Shown: piece after piece, positions 26,147-34,940 of the stretch
Layout of the letters: each line of letters opens with the position of its first letter
Position numbering within the stretch: the first letter of the stretch is position 1
The notes under the pieces: model-generated
The model's database searches: none
What the model saw: the letters and a program-made list of their open reading frames with translations, nothing else
Told to the model about the DNA's origin: nothing
Assembly: GCA_000802095.1 (NCBI GenBank)
Contig: JUEB01000024.1
Location: 220,277 to 255,216, forward strand
Direction: 5' to 3'
Length of the DNA: 34,940 nt
Source: Peptococcaceae bacterium BICA1-7
Lineage (GTDB): Bacteria > Bacillota > Desulfotomaculia > Desulfotomaculales > Desulfocucumaceae
Program-made: the position numbers and the translations under genes

Positions 26147-29100
26147 ATGGAAGGTAGGCCGTTTTTATCAGCGGGACGGGAACAAGAAACAATCATGGAA
26201 TGGAATAATACCTTTAAGGAATATACCCTGGATAAATGCCTGCATCAGTTAATCGAAGAGCAGGTGAGGCAAAACCCTGATAAACCCGCTGTCCTTTTTG
26301 AGGATGAGCGGGTTAGCTTTTCCGGGCTGAACAGCCGATCAAATCAGTGCGCACGGTATTTACGGGGCATGGGTGTAGGGCCTGATTGCATCGTAGGGGT
26401 TCTGATGGAAAGATCCATTGAAATGGTAATAGCCCTTTTGGCTATTTTAAAGGCCGGCGGGGCCTATTTGCCCTTGGATCCCACCTATCCTGAAGGGCGG
26501 CTAATGTTTATGCTGGAAGATGCCGGGGTTTCGATAGTTCTTACTCAGGAAAGGCATATGAATTTGATCAAAGGTTTTGAAGGAACCAGGCTTTGTCTTG
26601 ACAGCGAGTGGGACTACCTTTCTGAAGAGCCGGACGGCAATCTTTTGAGTATAACCACTCCTGAAAATTTGGCATATGTGATTTATACCTCCGGATCTAC
26701 AGGGAAGCCCAAGGGGTGTATGCTACCCCATGTGGCAATCTGCAACCGGCTGCTTTGGATGCAGGATAAATACCTGCTAACCGACCAGGACAGAGTGTTG
26801 CAAAAAACTCCTTTTACCTTTGATGTGTCTGTTTGGGAGTTCTTTTGGCCGCTGCTGTCCGGCGCCTGCCTTGTTGTGGCGAAGCCGGAAGGGCACAGGG
26901 ACAGTAATTATCTGGTAGATATAATAAGGAAAGAAAGGATCACAACCTGTCACTTCGTCCCTTCAATGCTGAGGTATTTCGTCAGCAATCCAAATGTGAC
27001 CGGCTGCGATACTCTGCGCCAGGTTTTTACCAGCGGGGAGGCTCTATCTTTTGATTTGATGATGGATTTTAAGAGTAAGCTTGCGGCAAAGCTCCATAAT
27101 CTGTACGGCCCCACCGAGGCGGCAGTGGATGTGACCTACTGGGAGTGTGAGGAGCGGGCCGATAAAAAGGTCCCCATTGGCCGGCCAATATCAAATATTC
27201 AGATGTATATTCTGGACAGTGATCTGAACCAGGTTCCCATAGGCCAGGAAGGGGAGCTGCATATCGGCGGCATAGGCCTGGCCAGGGGGTATCTCAACAG
27301 GCCCGAATTGACTGCAGAAAGATTTATCAACAATCCTTTTAGTGCTGAAATCGGATCTAAGTTATATAAAACAGGAGACAAATCAAGATTTTTGCCCGAT
27401 GGAAATATTGAATACCTTGGGCGGATGGATTTCCAGGTTAAGCTGCGTGGAAATCGAATTGAGCTGGGAGAAATAGAAACGGTGCTGAGAGACCATGAGG
27501 CCATTGAGGAAGCAGTTGTGCTGGTAAAGGACGAAGAGAGTGAGGACCCCAAGCTGGTAGCCTATATTGTTGTAAATGGAGAGCCTCTGTCCTCCAAACA
27601 GGTAAGACAATTTGTAAAAAACAAGTTGCCCGGCTATATGGTGCCCAATATTATTGTTCCCTTGGACTCCATACCTGTCACCCAGCATGGCAAGCTGGAC
27701 CGGAAAATGCTGCCATGGCCAATAAAAGAGAGGGTAAATAACAAACCGCCGGAAGAAAGTCTTCGCGAAAGCATATCAGCCGTTTTGTCGGAGTATCTGG
27801 AAAAGGTGCTGGATACTGCTAAAATTGCTTTTGAGGATGACTTGTTTGATTTAGGCGCCACCTCTTTAACCATGGTCAGGATGGTCGAAATGATCCATAA
27901 GAAATATGGTGTTTCGATACCGGTTGAAGTGTTTTTGAATGACCCCACTATCAATGCGATTACCCGCTATTTGTGCGAAAAGCTTGATGAAAAAGGCGAT
28001 ACATGTCAGATAGTTGCTTGTCAGTCCCAAATGGCTAAATTATGCGAAAATAGCGTGATAGAACTTAATAAAGTTCATTTTAAGGAAGTCTTCTATAAAA
28101 ATGGAGCAATCGTATCCAGCTATATTAGAAAAGAGATACCTTATAAATCATTCAGCGGATTACTGTCGCTATTAAGAAAAGAGACAATAAATGGAGATTC
28201 CAAATACCTATATCCATCCGCAGGCGGGCTGAATGCAGTCCAGACTTATCTATATATAAAAGAAAATGCTGTGGAAGGGATTAAGGAAGGTATTTATTAT
28301 TACCATCCGGAGGAACACGGGTTATATCTTATCAATGGGCAGCCTGTAATCGACCGGTCCATTTTTTTTGAATATCATCGTCCCGTTTTTGACAATGCCG
28401 GGTTTGTGCTGTTTCTTATAGCCCGGCTTAAGGCAATCGAGCCCGTCTATCAAATGTCAAGCCCTTTATTGGTGACGCTGGATGCCGGATATATGGGGCA
28501 GCTGCTATTAAGCAGGCAGGCGGATTTTAATTTGGGATTATGCCCGGTGGCAGGGGTTGATTTTGACAGTATTGGCGCTTTCTTTGAGCTGGACGAAAGC
28601 CACAGGTTCATCCACTGTATTTTGGGCGGGACGCCGGACAGGCTGTCTGCCGGTGATGACCTGAATGAGCCGGATAAAGGGATGGCCGGCTATATAGGAA
28701 AAACCGGTATAAGCATAACCGGGCATCTTCAAAATTACACAGGGGATAAAACTTTTGCCTCCTTTTTGGATTTAGACTGGAAAACTGTCTTAAAGAATAT
28801 GAAATCCTTAAGCAAGGAAGAACATGAACTTTTCCATGCCAAACACCTTAATGTAAGGCGGCCTTCAGGGACGGAGGCTGTTATCGCGCTGGACAGACAT
28901 CACTTTCCGGAGAGTGATTATCTGCTGCGGTCAAGTAAACGTGAGTATCTGGAAAAACCCGTTTCTTTTGACCAATTCAGCAAGTTTTTATCAATATTAA
29001 GGAGTGTAAATAAAAAAGGCAGTCCCCGCCATCTCTATCCGTCGTTATCCGGAATGCATGGAATAGAGGCTTATCTCTACATAAAGGAAAACGGGGTTGA

Positions 29101-32100
29101 GGGACTTGCCCAGGGGGTTTACCATTACAATTCAGCAGACCATGCGCTGGTTCTGATCACGGGTGATCTGTCAAAAAAAGTCAAGCCCAGCTATACTCCT
29201 TTTAACCGCAAGCATTATCAGAAATCAAGGTTCTGTTTGTTTTTGGTGGGGCAGATCAATGAGATGAAATCGGTATACAAGGATGAGAGCAGGTACCTGG
29301 CCTTGCTGGAAGCAGGTTACATCGGCCAGTTGCTGATGGACAGGCAGTCTGAATTTGGTATTGGAGTCTGCCCTATAGGCGGTATGGACTTTGACAGGCT
29401 TCGCCCGGATTTTAAACTTGAAGACGGGCAGGAGCTGCTTCATAGTTTCATTTGTGGAGGCTTTGAGCAGGATATACCTGAAGACAGGGAATTTCTTGAA
29501 ATAGGCAGGGGCGAGGCCAGGACCAAAATAGAGTTTACTGACAGAGTTCCGGCAAAGAATAAAAAATCAGCGCAGCAACAGGACATCGCCATTGTGGGTA
29601 TAAGCGGGAGGTATCCCGGAGCCGGGAGCCTGGAGGAGTATTGGGAAAATTTACTGGACGGAAAAAACAGCATCAGCCGGCTGCCGGACAGCAGGAGAAA
29701 ATTGTGGCGGCAGCATCCTGCCGATGCCGGAAGGGAGATGCCTTCAATCCGGGGAGGCTATCTGGATGACATCGATTGCTTTGACAGCCTTCTTTTCAAT
29801 ATTTCCCCCCCGGAATGCCGCACCATGGACCCTCAGGAGCGCCTGCTGATGGAGGTGACCTGGGAATGCCTGGAAAATGCAGGCTATACTGCAGAAAACC
29901 TGGTCCGATCATCCGGCGATATCGGTGTTTTTGTGGGTGTCATGTGGAGCGATTACCAGAATCAAAGATCCAATTTATGTGGAGATATGCCGGAACCCCG
30001 GGCATCGGCATTTCATTCATCAATAGCCAACAGGTTATCATATTATTTCAATTTTAGCGGGCCCAGCATCGCCCTTGATACTTCCTGCTCATCGGCAATG
30101 ACGGCCATACATTTTGCCTGTGAAAGCATAAAAAGAGGAGAGTGCGCCGCTGCATTGATCGGTGGGGTTAATCTGATGACCCATTACTGTCACCTGGACT
30201 TATTGACCAGCCACGGACTGCTGTCAAAGGATGGTCAGTGCCGGCCCTTTGGATCCCTGGCAACCGGCTGGCTGGCCGGTGAAGGAGTTGGCGCAATACT
30301 GATCAAGCCAATTGAAGATGCTTTAAGAGACAGGGATCATATTCACGGCATAATCAAGGGGACTGCTATTGGCCACAGCGGAAGGACCGCGCGGTTTGGG
30401 GCGCCCAGCTCGGCAATGCAGTCGGAAGCAATTAAAAAAGCAATTAAAAACGCAGGTGTAACTGCGGATTCCATAAGTTATGTCGAGGCGGCGGCGGCTG
30501 GGGCCGGCATTGCAGACGCTGCGGAAATGGACGCCATAAAAACAGTGTTTCAGGATCATTTCGAGACCTCGTCTCCCTGCTTTATAGGATCGGTAAAGGC
30601 CAATATAGGGCATCTGGAATCGGCTTCCGCCATGTCTCAAATAACCAAAGTGCTGCTTCAGATGAAGCACAGACAGGTGGCGCCGACAATAAATTTCGAG
30701 CCGGTGAATCCGTTGATACAGCTTCAGGGCAGCGGGCTTGAAATAGTGGATCAGATGAGGCCCTGGTCATGCCCCCCGCCTCTCAGGGCGCTGATTAATT
30801 CCTTTGGCGCAACGGGGTCGGGCGGCTACTTAATACTGGAGGAGTATATTTGTAAGGAAAACAAAAAGAGGAAAAATGTAAAGCCTGTTTTAATCCCCAT
30901 TTCAGCCGCCGCAAAAGAGCAGCTCTACCAGCAGGTGTCAAGGCTATATGACTTTTTAACCGGGAGCGAAACCGAGTCCTTTGATATAGCCGATATCGGA
31001 TATACTCTTCGGATGGGGCGCGCCGAGATGGATGAAAGGCTGGCAGTGGTTGTAGAAAACACCCAGAGCCTGGTAGAAAAGCTGGAGATGTTTTTGAGGG
31101 GTGAAGAAAAGATTGCCGGTCTTTACCGGGGGAGTGTTCTTTCAGGGGAAGGTCCCGATGTAAAAAATGGCGGAGACCTTTTTTACATTGCCGGCCAATG
31201 GGTGCAGGGAGCTGCGGTCAGCTGGGATGATCTCAATGACGGCAGTGAGCGAAGAATTCCTCTTTCCACCTACCCGTTTGCCAAAATGAGGCACTGGCTT
31301 TGGGATCACCCGGATAAAACCTTGCAGCAATCCGCAGGTTTAGAAACTGGTGACAGTACCCTGTTAACCAGGATGGAAGATTACCTGAAGAATGTATTTT
31401 CCGGGGTGTCGGAGATCCCGGAGCGACGAATCAATGCACAGGCCCCCCTGGAAAAATACGGCATTAATTCGCTGCTGATCAATAAATTGAACAGCCGCCT
31501 GGAGAAGGATTTTGGAGAGCTGTCAAAGACTCTTTTTTACGAATATCAGTCAATTCATGATTTGGCCAATTACTTTATGAAATATCACCGGGATAAGTTG
31601 TCAAAGCTGCCTCCGGCCTGTTCAGAGCCCGGAGGCGCGCCACCGGATGAAGGGCCTCAAATGCGTGCCGCTGAGAGGCGGGACCGGTATGTCTCACTCG
31701 CCTGCAGCTTTATCGGAGAGAAAAGCGGATCAGACATCGCCATTATAGGGCTTGCCGGAAGGTATCCAAAGTCAGGCACAGTCCGGGACTATTGGGAGAA
31801 TATCAAAAACGGCGTCGATTGTATCACAGAGATACCTGTAGAAAGATGGGATTATCAAAAATATTATGGCCCCGGTAAACAAACTCCTGGCAGAACCTAT
31901 TGTAAATGGGGCGGGTTTATTGAGCATGTGGATAAATTCGACCCTCTCTTTTTCAATATTTCGCCCAGAGAGGCTGAAATAATGGACCCCCAGGAGCGCC
32001 TGTTCCTGGAAACCGTTTGGCACACATTGGAGGATGCGGGCTACAGCCGGCAGTCTTTGAGGGAAGCCTCCGGCGGCAAGGTTGGTGTCTTTGTGGGAGT

Positions 32101-34940
32101 CATGTACGGAGAGTATCAGCTGTTAAGTGATTTGAATTATCAGGGCGGCGATAAACCCGCCATTGTTTCATCCTATGGATCAATTGCCAACAGGGCTTCC
32201 TATTTCTTTGATTTTCACGGGCCCAGCATGGCTGTTGATACACTGTGCTCCTCTTCACTGACGGCCCTCCACCTGGCCGCCGAAAGCATCAAGCGCGGAG
32301 AGTGTGAGGCTGCCATAGCCGGCGGCGTTAATATATCGCTGCACCCCAATAAGTATATCTTACAGGCTCAATTGGCCATGTCCTCGGCTGATGGCCGGTG
32401 CCGGAGCTTTGGAGAGGGAGGAGACGGGATAGTACCGGGTGAGGGAGTGGGGGCTGTTTTATTAAAGCCCCTGCCAAAGGCTGTCCGGGATGGTGATCAT
32501 ATATATGGAGTCATTAAAGGGACTTCGGTCAACCATGGAGGTAAAACCAACGGATATACCGTTCCCAATCCAGTAGCTCAAAGCAATCTGATACTGGAAG
32601 CTCTTAAAAAAGCGGAAGTTCATCCAAGAACCATAAGTTATGTTGAAGCACACGGCACAGGCACATCCCTGGGAGATCCCATCGAGGTAACGGGACTGTC
32701 AAAAAGTTTTAATGAATATACCAGTGAAAAGCAATACTGCCCCATCGGGTCTGTGAAATCAAATATTGGCCATCTGGAATCGGCGGCCGGTATTGCAGGG
32801 CTCACCAAGGTGCTGCTGCAGATTAAATACAAACAACTGGCGCCGTCATTACACTCTGAAAGGCTCAATCCCAATATCAATTTTGAAAATACTCCCTTTT
32901 TTGTACAGAGGGAGCTTACCGATTGGGAGCAGCCTGCTGTTGAAATTGACGGACAGTCCGGCACCTGTCCCAGGAGAGCGTCGGTAAGCTCTTTCGGGGC
33001 CGGAGGCGCAAATGCCCATGTTGTTATTGAGGAATATGAGGAACTGCCTGAACAACGGGAAATGCCGGATCACGATTTGCCGGTAATAATTTTATTGTCG
33101 GCCAGGAATGAAGACCGGCTCCGCGAGCAGGTGCGGCAATTGCTGGAGGCAATCCGGGATGGACAATTAAAAGACGACTGCCTGGCTGATATGGCTTATA
33201 CCCTCCAGGTGGGGCGCGAGGGGCTGGAAGAGCGCCTGGCTGTGATGGCAGGGTCTGTCACTGATCTTGAGGAAAAACTGAAGCTTTTTATAGAGGGTCA
33301 AAATAGTATTAAGGATTTGTACCGGGGGCGGGTCAAAGAAAAAGAGTCATTAATTGCCTTCGGCGAAGATGAAGATCTACGAAAGGCAATTGACGCCTGG
33401 ATTTCCAAACGAAAATATGCAAAAATTCTGGACCTTTGGGCTGAGGGCCTGATCATAGACTGGAACAGTCTATACGGTGACACCAGGCCCCGCCGCATCA
33501 GCCTGCCGGCCTATCCTTTTGCCAGGGAGCGCTATTGGGCGCCCGGGGCCGGGACGGGAACCGCTGTCAGCGCCACAGACAACGCAGCCATGGCAGCCTC
33601 AATCCACCCGCTGCTGCAGCAAAATACATCCAGCCTATTGGAGCAGCGGTTCAGCTCAACCTTTACAGGCCGGGAGTTTTTCCTGGCGGACCATGTGGTC
33701 AAGGGCAGGCGGGTGCTGCCCGGGGTGGCTTATCTTGAGATGGCCAGGGAGGCAGTGGAGCAGGCGGTGGGAGATATGAAGGAAGGAAAGACCGGCGTAC
33801 AGCTCAAAAACGTAGTCTGGGCCAGGCCCATTGCGGTGGGAGAACACCCTGTCCGGGTGCATATCGGGCTGTACCCGGAGGACAGCGGGGAGATCGCCTA
33901 TGAAATATACAGCCGGCCCGAAGAGCCCGGCGGGGAGCCGGTGATATACAGCCAGGGCAGTGCGGTGCTTAACTATCCTGGGGAAGTTCCAACCCTGGAC
34001 CTTAAGGGGCTGCGGGAACAGTGCTCCCCAAAAAGCCTTTCCTCCTCCCGGTGCTACCAGGCTTTCAGGGCCATGGGGCTGGAATATGGCCCGGGGCACC
34101 AGGGGATAGAGGAGGTATTGGTGGGGTCCGGGCAGGTATTGGCAAAGCTGTCCCTGCCTTCTTCCATCTCCGAAACACAAGGGCAATTCGTACTGCACCC
34201 CAGTATGCTGGATTCGGCCCTACAGTCCTCCATAGGGTTATTTATAAACGCCGGAGACGCGGCGCAGCCGGGAGGCAGCGCCCCCATAAAGCCCTCACTG
34301 CCCTTTGCCCTGCAAGAGCTGGAAGTATTTGGCCACTGCACTTCCGCCATGTGGGCGCTGATCCGGCACAGCGGCGGAAAAGCCGGGGATAGAGTGGAGA
34401 AACTGGATATTGATCTGTGCGACGGCCAGGGGAATGTATGTGTGCGGATGAGGGGATTATCATCACGGGTGCTGGAAGGCGAAGTGGTATCCCCGGGGGA
34501 GGCAGCCATCGGCACACTGATGCTTAAGCCCGGCTGGAAGGAACAGTCCATTGGACGGGAAGCCCCGGCCCCCCATTATGATCAGCACCTGGTGCTGATC
34601 TGCGGGCCGGGTGAAGTATCCCCGGAAAGCATCGAGGCCGGAATGGACAGGGTGCGCTGCCTCAGCCTGCAATCCGGGCGGAACGGAATAGGGGAACGGT
34701 TCCAGGACTGCGCCGCCGGAGCATTTGAGGAGATACAAAAAATACTCAGAGATAAGCCCCGGGGCAAGGCGCTGGTCCAGATAGTCGCTGCCGGCCGGGG
34801 GGAACAGCAGCTTTACACCGGGCTCACCGGGCTTTTGAGAACGGCCGGCCTGGAGAATCCAAAGCTGATCGGGCAGATGATAGAAGTGGAGCCAGGGGAA
34901 GAAGCGGCGGGAATGATAGAAAAATTAAAGGAGAACAGCC
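26147..34940 (+). CDS. Trans-AT NRPS/PKS megasynthase 2, 3' truncated (A-PCP-Ox-Ox-KS0-ACP-KS-DH-KR...)
   Basis: The frame is open from the ATG at 26147 to the right edge (2931 codons, no stop found on translating it through), so the gene continues beyond the window. Domain order with rough residues: A 18-510, PCP 530-615 (Ser573), Ox1 646-885, Ox2 886-1135, KS4 1146-1566, ACP4 1740-1815 (Ser1775), KS5 1862-2296, DH5 2486-2774, KR5 from 2792, cut off in its structural subdomain. It begins 2 bp after the previous stop, with GGGGAGGG 9 nt before the ATG, in a different frame. Its first residues (WNNTF...KCLHQLIEEQV) are a typical C-A linker, so the two proteins form one split NRPS module. Confidence 0.93.
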   Translation, partial: MEGRPFLSAGREQETIMEWNNTFKEYTLDKCLHQLIEEQVRQNPDKPAVLFEDERVSFSGLNSRSNQCARYLRGMGVGPDCIVGVLMERSIEMVIALLAILKAGGAYLPLDPTYPEGRLMFMLEDAGVSIVLTQERHMNLIKGFEGTRLCLDSEWDYLSEEPDGNLLSITTPENLAYVIYTSGSTGKPKGCMLPHVAICNRLLWMQDKYLLTDQDRVLQKTPFTFDVSVWEFFWPLLSGACLVVAKPEGHRDSNYLVDIIRKERITTCHFVPSMLRYFVSNPNVTGCDTLRQVFTSGEALSFDLMMDFKSKLAAKLHNLYGPTEAAVDVTYWECEERADKKVPIGRPISNIQMYILDSDLNQVPIGQEGELHIGGIGLARGYLNRPELTAERFINNPFSAEIGSKLYKTGDKSRFLPDGNIEYLGRMDFQVKLRGNRIELGEIETVLRDHEAIEEAVVLVKDEESEDPKLVAYIVVNGEPLSSKQVRQFVKNKLPGYMVPNIIVPLDSIPVTQHGKLDRKMLPWPIKERVNNKPPEESLRESISAVLSEYLEKVLDTAKIAFEDDLFDLGATSLTMVRMVEMIHKKYGVSIPVEVFLNDPTINAITRYLCEKLDEKGDTCQIVACQSQMAKLCENSVIELNKVHFKEVFYKNGAIVSSYIRKEIPYKSFSGLLSLLRKETINGDSKYLYPSAGGLNAVQTYLYIKENAVEGIKEGIYYYHPEEHGLYLINGQPVIDRSIFFEYHRPVFDNAGFVLFLIARLKAIEPVYQMSSPLLVTLDAGYMGQLLLSRQADFNLGLCPVAGVDFDSIGAFFELDESHRFIHCILGGTPDRLSAGDDLNEPDKGMAGYIGKTGISITGHLQNYTGDKTFASFLDLDWKTVLKNMKSLSKEEHELFHAKHLNVRRPSGTEAVIALDRHHFPESDYLLRSSKREYLEKPVSFDQFSKFLSILRSVNKKGSPRHLYPSLSGMHGIEAYLYIKENGVEGLAQGVYHYNSADHALVLITGDLSKKVKPSYTPFNRKHYQKSRFCLFLVGQINEMKSVYKDESRYLALLEAGYIGQLLMDRQSEFGIGVCPIGGMDFDRLRPDFKLEDGQELLHSFICGGFEQDIPEDREFLEIGRGEARTKIEFTDRVPAKNKKSAQQQDIAIVGISGRYPGAGSLEEYWENLLDGKNSISRLPDSRRKLWRQHPADAGREMPSIRGGYLDDIDCFDSLLFNISPPECRTMDPQERLLMEVTWECLENAGYTAENLVRSSGDIGVFVGVMWSDYQNQRSNLCGDMPEPRASAFHSSIANRLSYYFNFSGPSIALDTSCSSAMTAIHFACESIKRGECAAALIGGVNLMTHYCHLDLLTSHGLLSKDGQCRPFGSLATGWLAGEGVGAILIKPIEDALRDRDHIHGIIKGTAIGHSGRTARFGAPSSAMQSEAIKKAIKNAGVTADSISYVEAAAAGAGIADAAEMDAIKTVFQDHFETSSPCFIGSVKANIGHLESASAMSQITKVLLQMKHRQVAPTINFEPVNPLIQLQGSGLEIVDQMRPWSCPPPLRALINSFGATGSGGYLILEEYICKENKKRKNVKPVLIPISAAAKEQLYQQVSRLYDFLTGSETESFDIADIGYTLRMGRAEMDERLAVVVENTQSLVEKLEMFLRGEEKIAGLYRGSVLSGEGPDVKNGGDLFYIAGQWVQGAAVSWDDLNDGSERRIPLSTYPFAKMRHWLWDHPDKTLQQSAGLETGDSTLLTRMEDYLKNVFSGVSEIPERRINAQAPLEKYGINSLLINKLNSRLEKDFGELSKTLFYEYQSIHDLANYFMKYHRDKLSKLPPACSEPGGAPPDEGPQMRAAERRDRYVSLACSFIGEKSGSDIAIIGLAGRYPKSGTVRDYWENIKNGVDCITEIPVERWDYQKYYGPGKQTPGRTYCKWGGFIEHVDKFDPLFFNISPREAEIMDPQERLFLETVWHTLEDAGYSRQSLREASGGKVGVFVGVMYGEYQLLSDLNYQGGDKPAIVSSYGSIANRASYFFDFHGPSMAVDTLCSSSLTALHLAAESIKRGECEAAIAGGVNISLHPNKYILQAQLAMSSADGRCRSFGEGGDGIVPGEGVGAVLLKPLPKAVRDGDHIYGVIKGTSVNHGGKTNGYTVPNPVAQSNLILEALKKAEVHPRTISYVEAHGTGTSLGDPIEVTGLSKSFNEYTSEKQYCPIGSVKSNIGHLESAAGIAGLTKVLLQIKYKQLAPSLHSERLNPNINFENTPFFVQRELTDWEQPAVEIDGQSGTCPRRASVSSFGAGGANAHVVIEEYEELPEQREMPDHDLPVIILLSARNEDRLREQVRQLLEAIRDGQLKDDCLADMAYTLQVGREGLEERLAVMAGSVTDLEEKLKLFIEGQNSIKDLYRGRVKEKESLIAFGEDEDLRKAIDAWISKRKYAKILDLWAEGLIIDWNSLYGDTRPRRISLPAYPFARERYWAPGAGTGTAVSATDNAAMAASIHPLLQQNTSSLLEQRFSSTFTGREFFLADHVVKGRRVLPGVAYLEMAREAVEQAVGDMKEGKTGVQLKNVVWARPIAVGEHPVRVHIGLYPEDSGEIAYEIYSRPEEPGGEPVIYSQGSAVLNYPGEVPTLDLKGLREQCSPKSLSSSRCYQAFRAMGLEYGPGHQGIEEVLVGSGQVLAKLSLPSSISETQGQFVLHPSMLDSALQSSIGLFINAGDAAQPGGSAPIKPSLPFALQELEVFGHCTSAMWALIRHSGGKAGDRVEKLDIDLCDGQGNVCVRMRGLSSRVLEGEVVSPGEAAIGTLMLKPGWKEQSIGREAPAPHYDQHLVLICGPGEVSPESIEAGMDRVRCLSLQSGRNGIGERFQDCAAGAFEEIQKILRDKPRGKALVQIVAAGRGEQQLYTGLTGLLRTAGLENPKLIGQMIEVEPGEEAAGMIEKLKENS
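26198..27991 (+). other. Serine-type adenylation domain and PCP
   Basis: Motifs YTSGSTGKPKG, YGPTEAA, YKTGD and HGKLDRK are present. By alignment to GrsA positions I read the pocket code as D-V-W-H-F-S-L-V-D-K, which equals the serine code of EntF; the flanking HFVPSML, FTSGEAL and LYGPTEAAVDV also match EntF. PCP: DLGATSL with Ser573. Serine fed to Cy domains gives an oxazoline. Confidence 0.88.
28082..29551 (+). other. Tandem flavin oxidase (McbC/SagB-like) domains Ox1-Ox2
   Basis: Two nitroreductase-fold repeats about 275 residues apart. Paired landmarks: YLYPSAGG (Tyr689) and HLYPSLSG (Tyr964); EGIKEGIYYYHP and EGLAQGVYHYNS; LDAGYMGQLLLSRQ and LEAGYIGQLLMDRQ; LGLCPVAGVDFD and IGVCPIGGMDFD. 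This family oxidizes azolines to azoles with FMN. The two copies are clearly diverged, so they may act as a fused pseudodimer. Confidence 0.82.
29582..31591 (+). other. Module 4: non-elongating KS0-ACP4
   Basis: KS4 keeps Cys1314 (DTSCSSAM) and His1489 (NIGHLESAS), but the HGTGT region reads EAAAAGAGIAD, so the first catalytic His is Ala1449. Such KS0 domains cannot decarboxylate malonyl and only pass the chain on. ACP4: KYGINSLL. Position right after the oxazole-forming module is typical for a KS0. Confidence 0.87.
31730..34940 (+). other. Module 5: KS5-DH5-KR5 (truncated)
   Basis: KS5 is complete: Cys2034 (DTLCSSS), His2169 (EAHGTGT), His2209 (NIGHLE). DH5 has His2516 (HVVKGRRVLPG) and Asp2689 (LHPSMLDSALQ). 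The last 140 residues match the structural subdomain that precedes the Rossmann part of KR2, so a KR follows outside the window. DH5 DNA is close to that of DH2. Confidence 0.85.

Noticed and set aside
26100-26150. Possible frameshift joining the two megasynthases
   Set aside because: The second gene has its own strong GGGGAGGG site at correct spacing before an ATG, so two genes are more likely; resequencing would settle it.

Overview
The window looks like chromosomal DNA of an anaerobic, mid-GC Firmicute (class Clostridia; a Desulfotomaculum/Pelotomaculum-like lineage is a guess). The grounds are strong GGAGG-type ribosome binding sites, several TTG/GTG starts, Firmicute-type rifamycin phosphotransferase and LoaP proteins, and a cobalamin-binding radical SAM enzyme. 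No rRNA, tRNA, CRISPR array or insertion sequence was seen.

The left flank (1-5400) is ordinary. A 5'-truncated rifamycin phosphotransferase overlaps a 14-helix drug exporter by 4 bp. Then come two minus-strand genes, an acyl-CoA dehydrogenase and a patatin-like lipase, each with a recognisable promoter. A 588-bp gene-free stretch (5332-5919) follows. It holds two tandem, diverged 114-bp repeats, each carrying a terminator-like hairpin, then a TTGACA-17-TAAAGT promoter.

From 5920 to the right edge everything is on the plus strand and reads as one trans-acyltransferase polyketide/nonribosomal peptide operon. In order: a probable proofreading acyl hydrolase, a malonyl acyltransferase, the NusG paralogue LoaP, an alpha/beta hydrolase, a B12-binding radical SAM enzyme, an acyl-AMP ligase, a SAM methyltransferase, a free carrier protein, a 4268-residue megasynthase and the first 2931 residues of a second one. 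Megasynthase 1 is KS-DH-ACP / KS-DH-KR-ACP / KS-ACP / Cy-Cy. Megasynthase 2 is A(Ser)-PCP-Ox-Ox / KS0-ACP / KS-DH-KR..., cut by the window end. No module carries its own AT domain.

Inferred pathway: the ligase loads an unknown carboxylic acid onto the free carrier protein, and KS1 takes it over because megasynthase 1 has no loading module. Three malonyl extensions follow. Tandem heterocyclization domains then join and cyclize serine, and tandem flavin oxidase domains oxidize the oxazoline to an oxazole. A non-elongating KS passes the chain on. LoaP probably lets RNA polymerase read through this >29-kb operon. Chain release and the rest of the assembly line lie beyond the window, and I cannot assign a known product.
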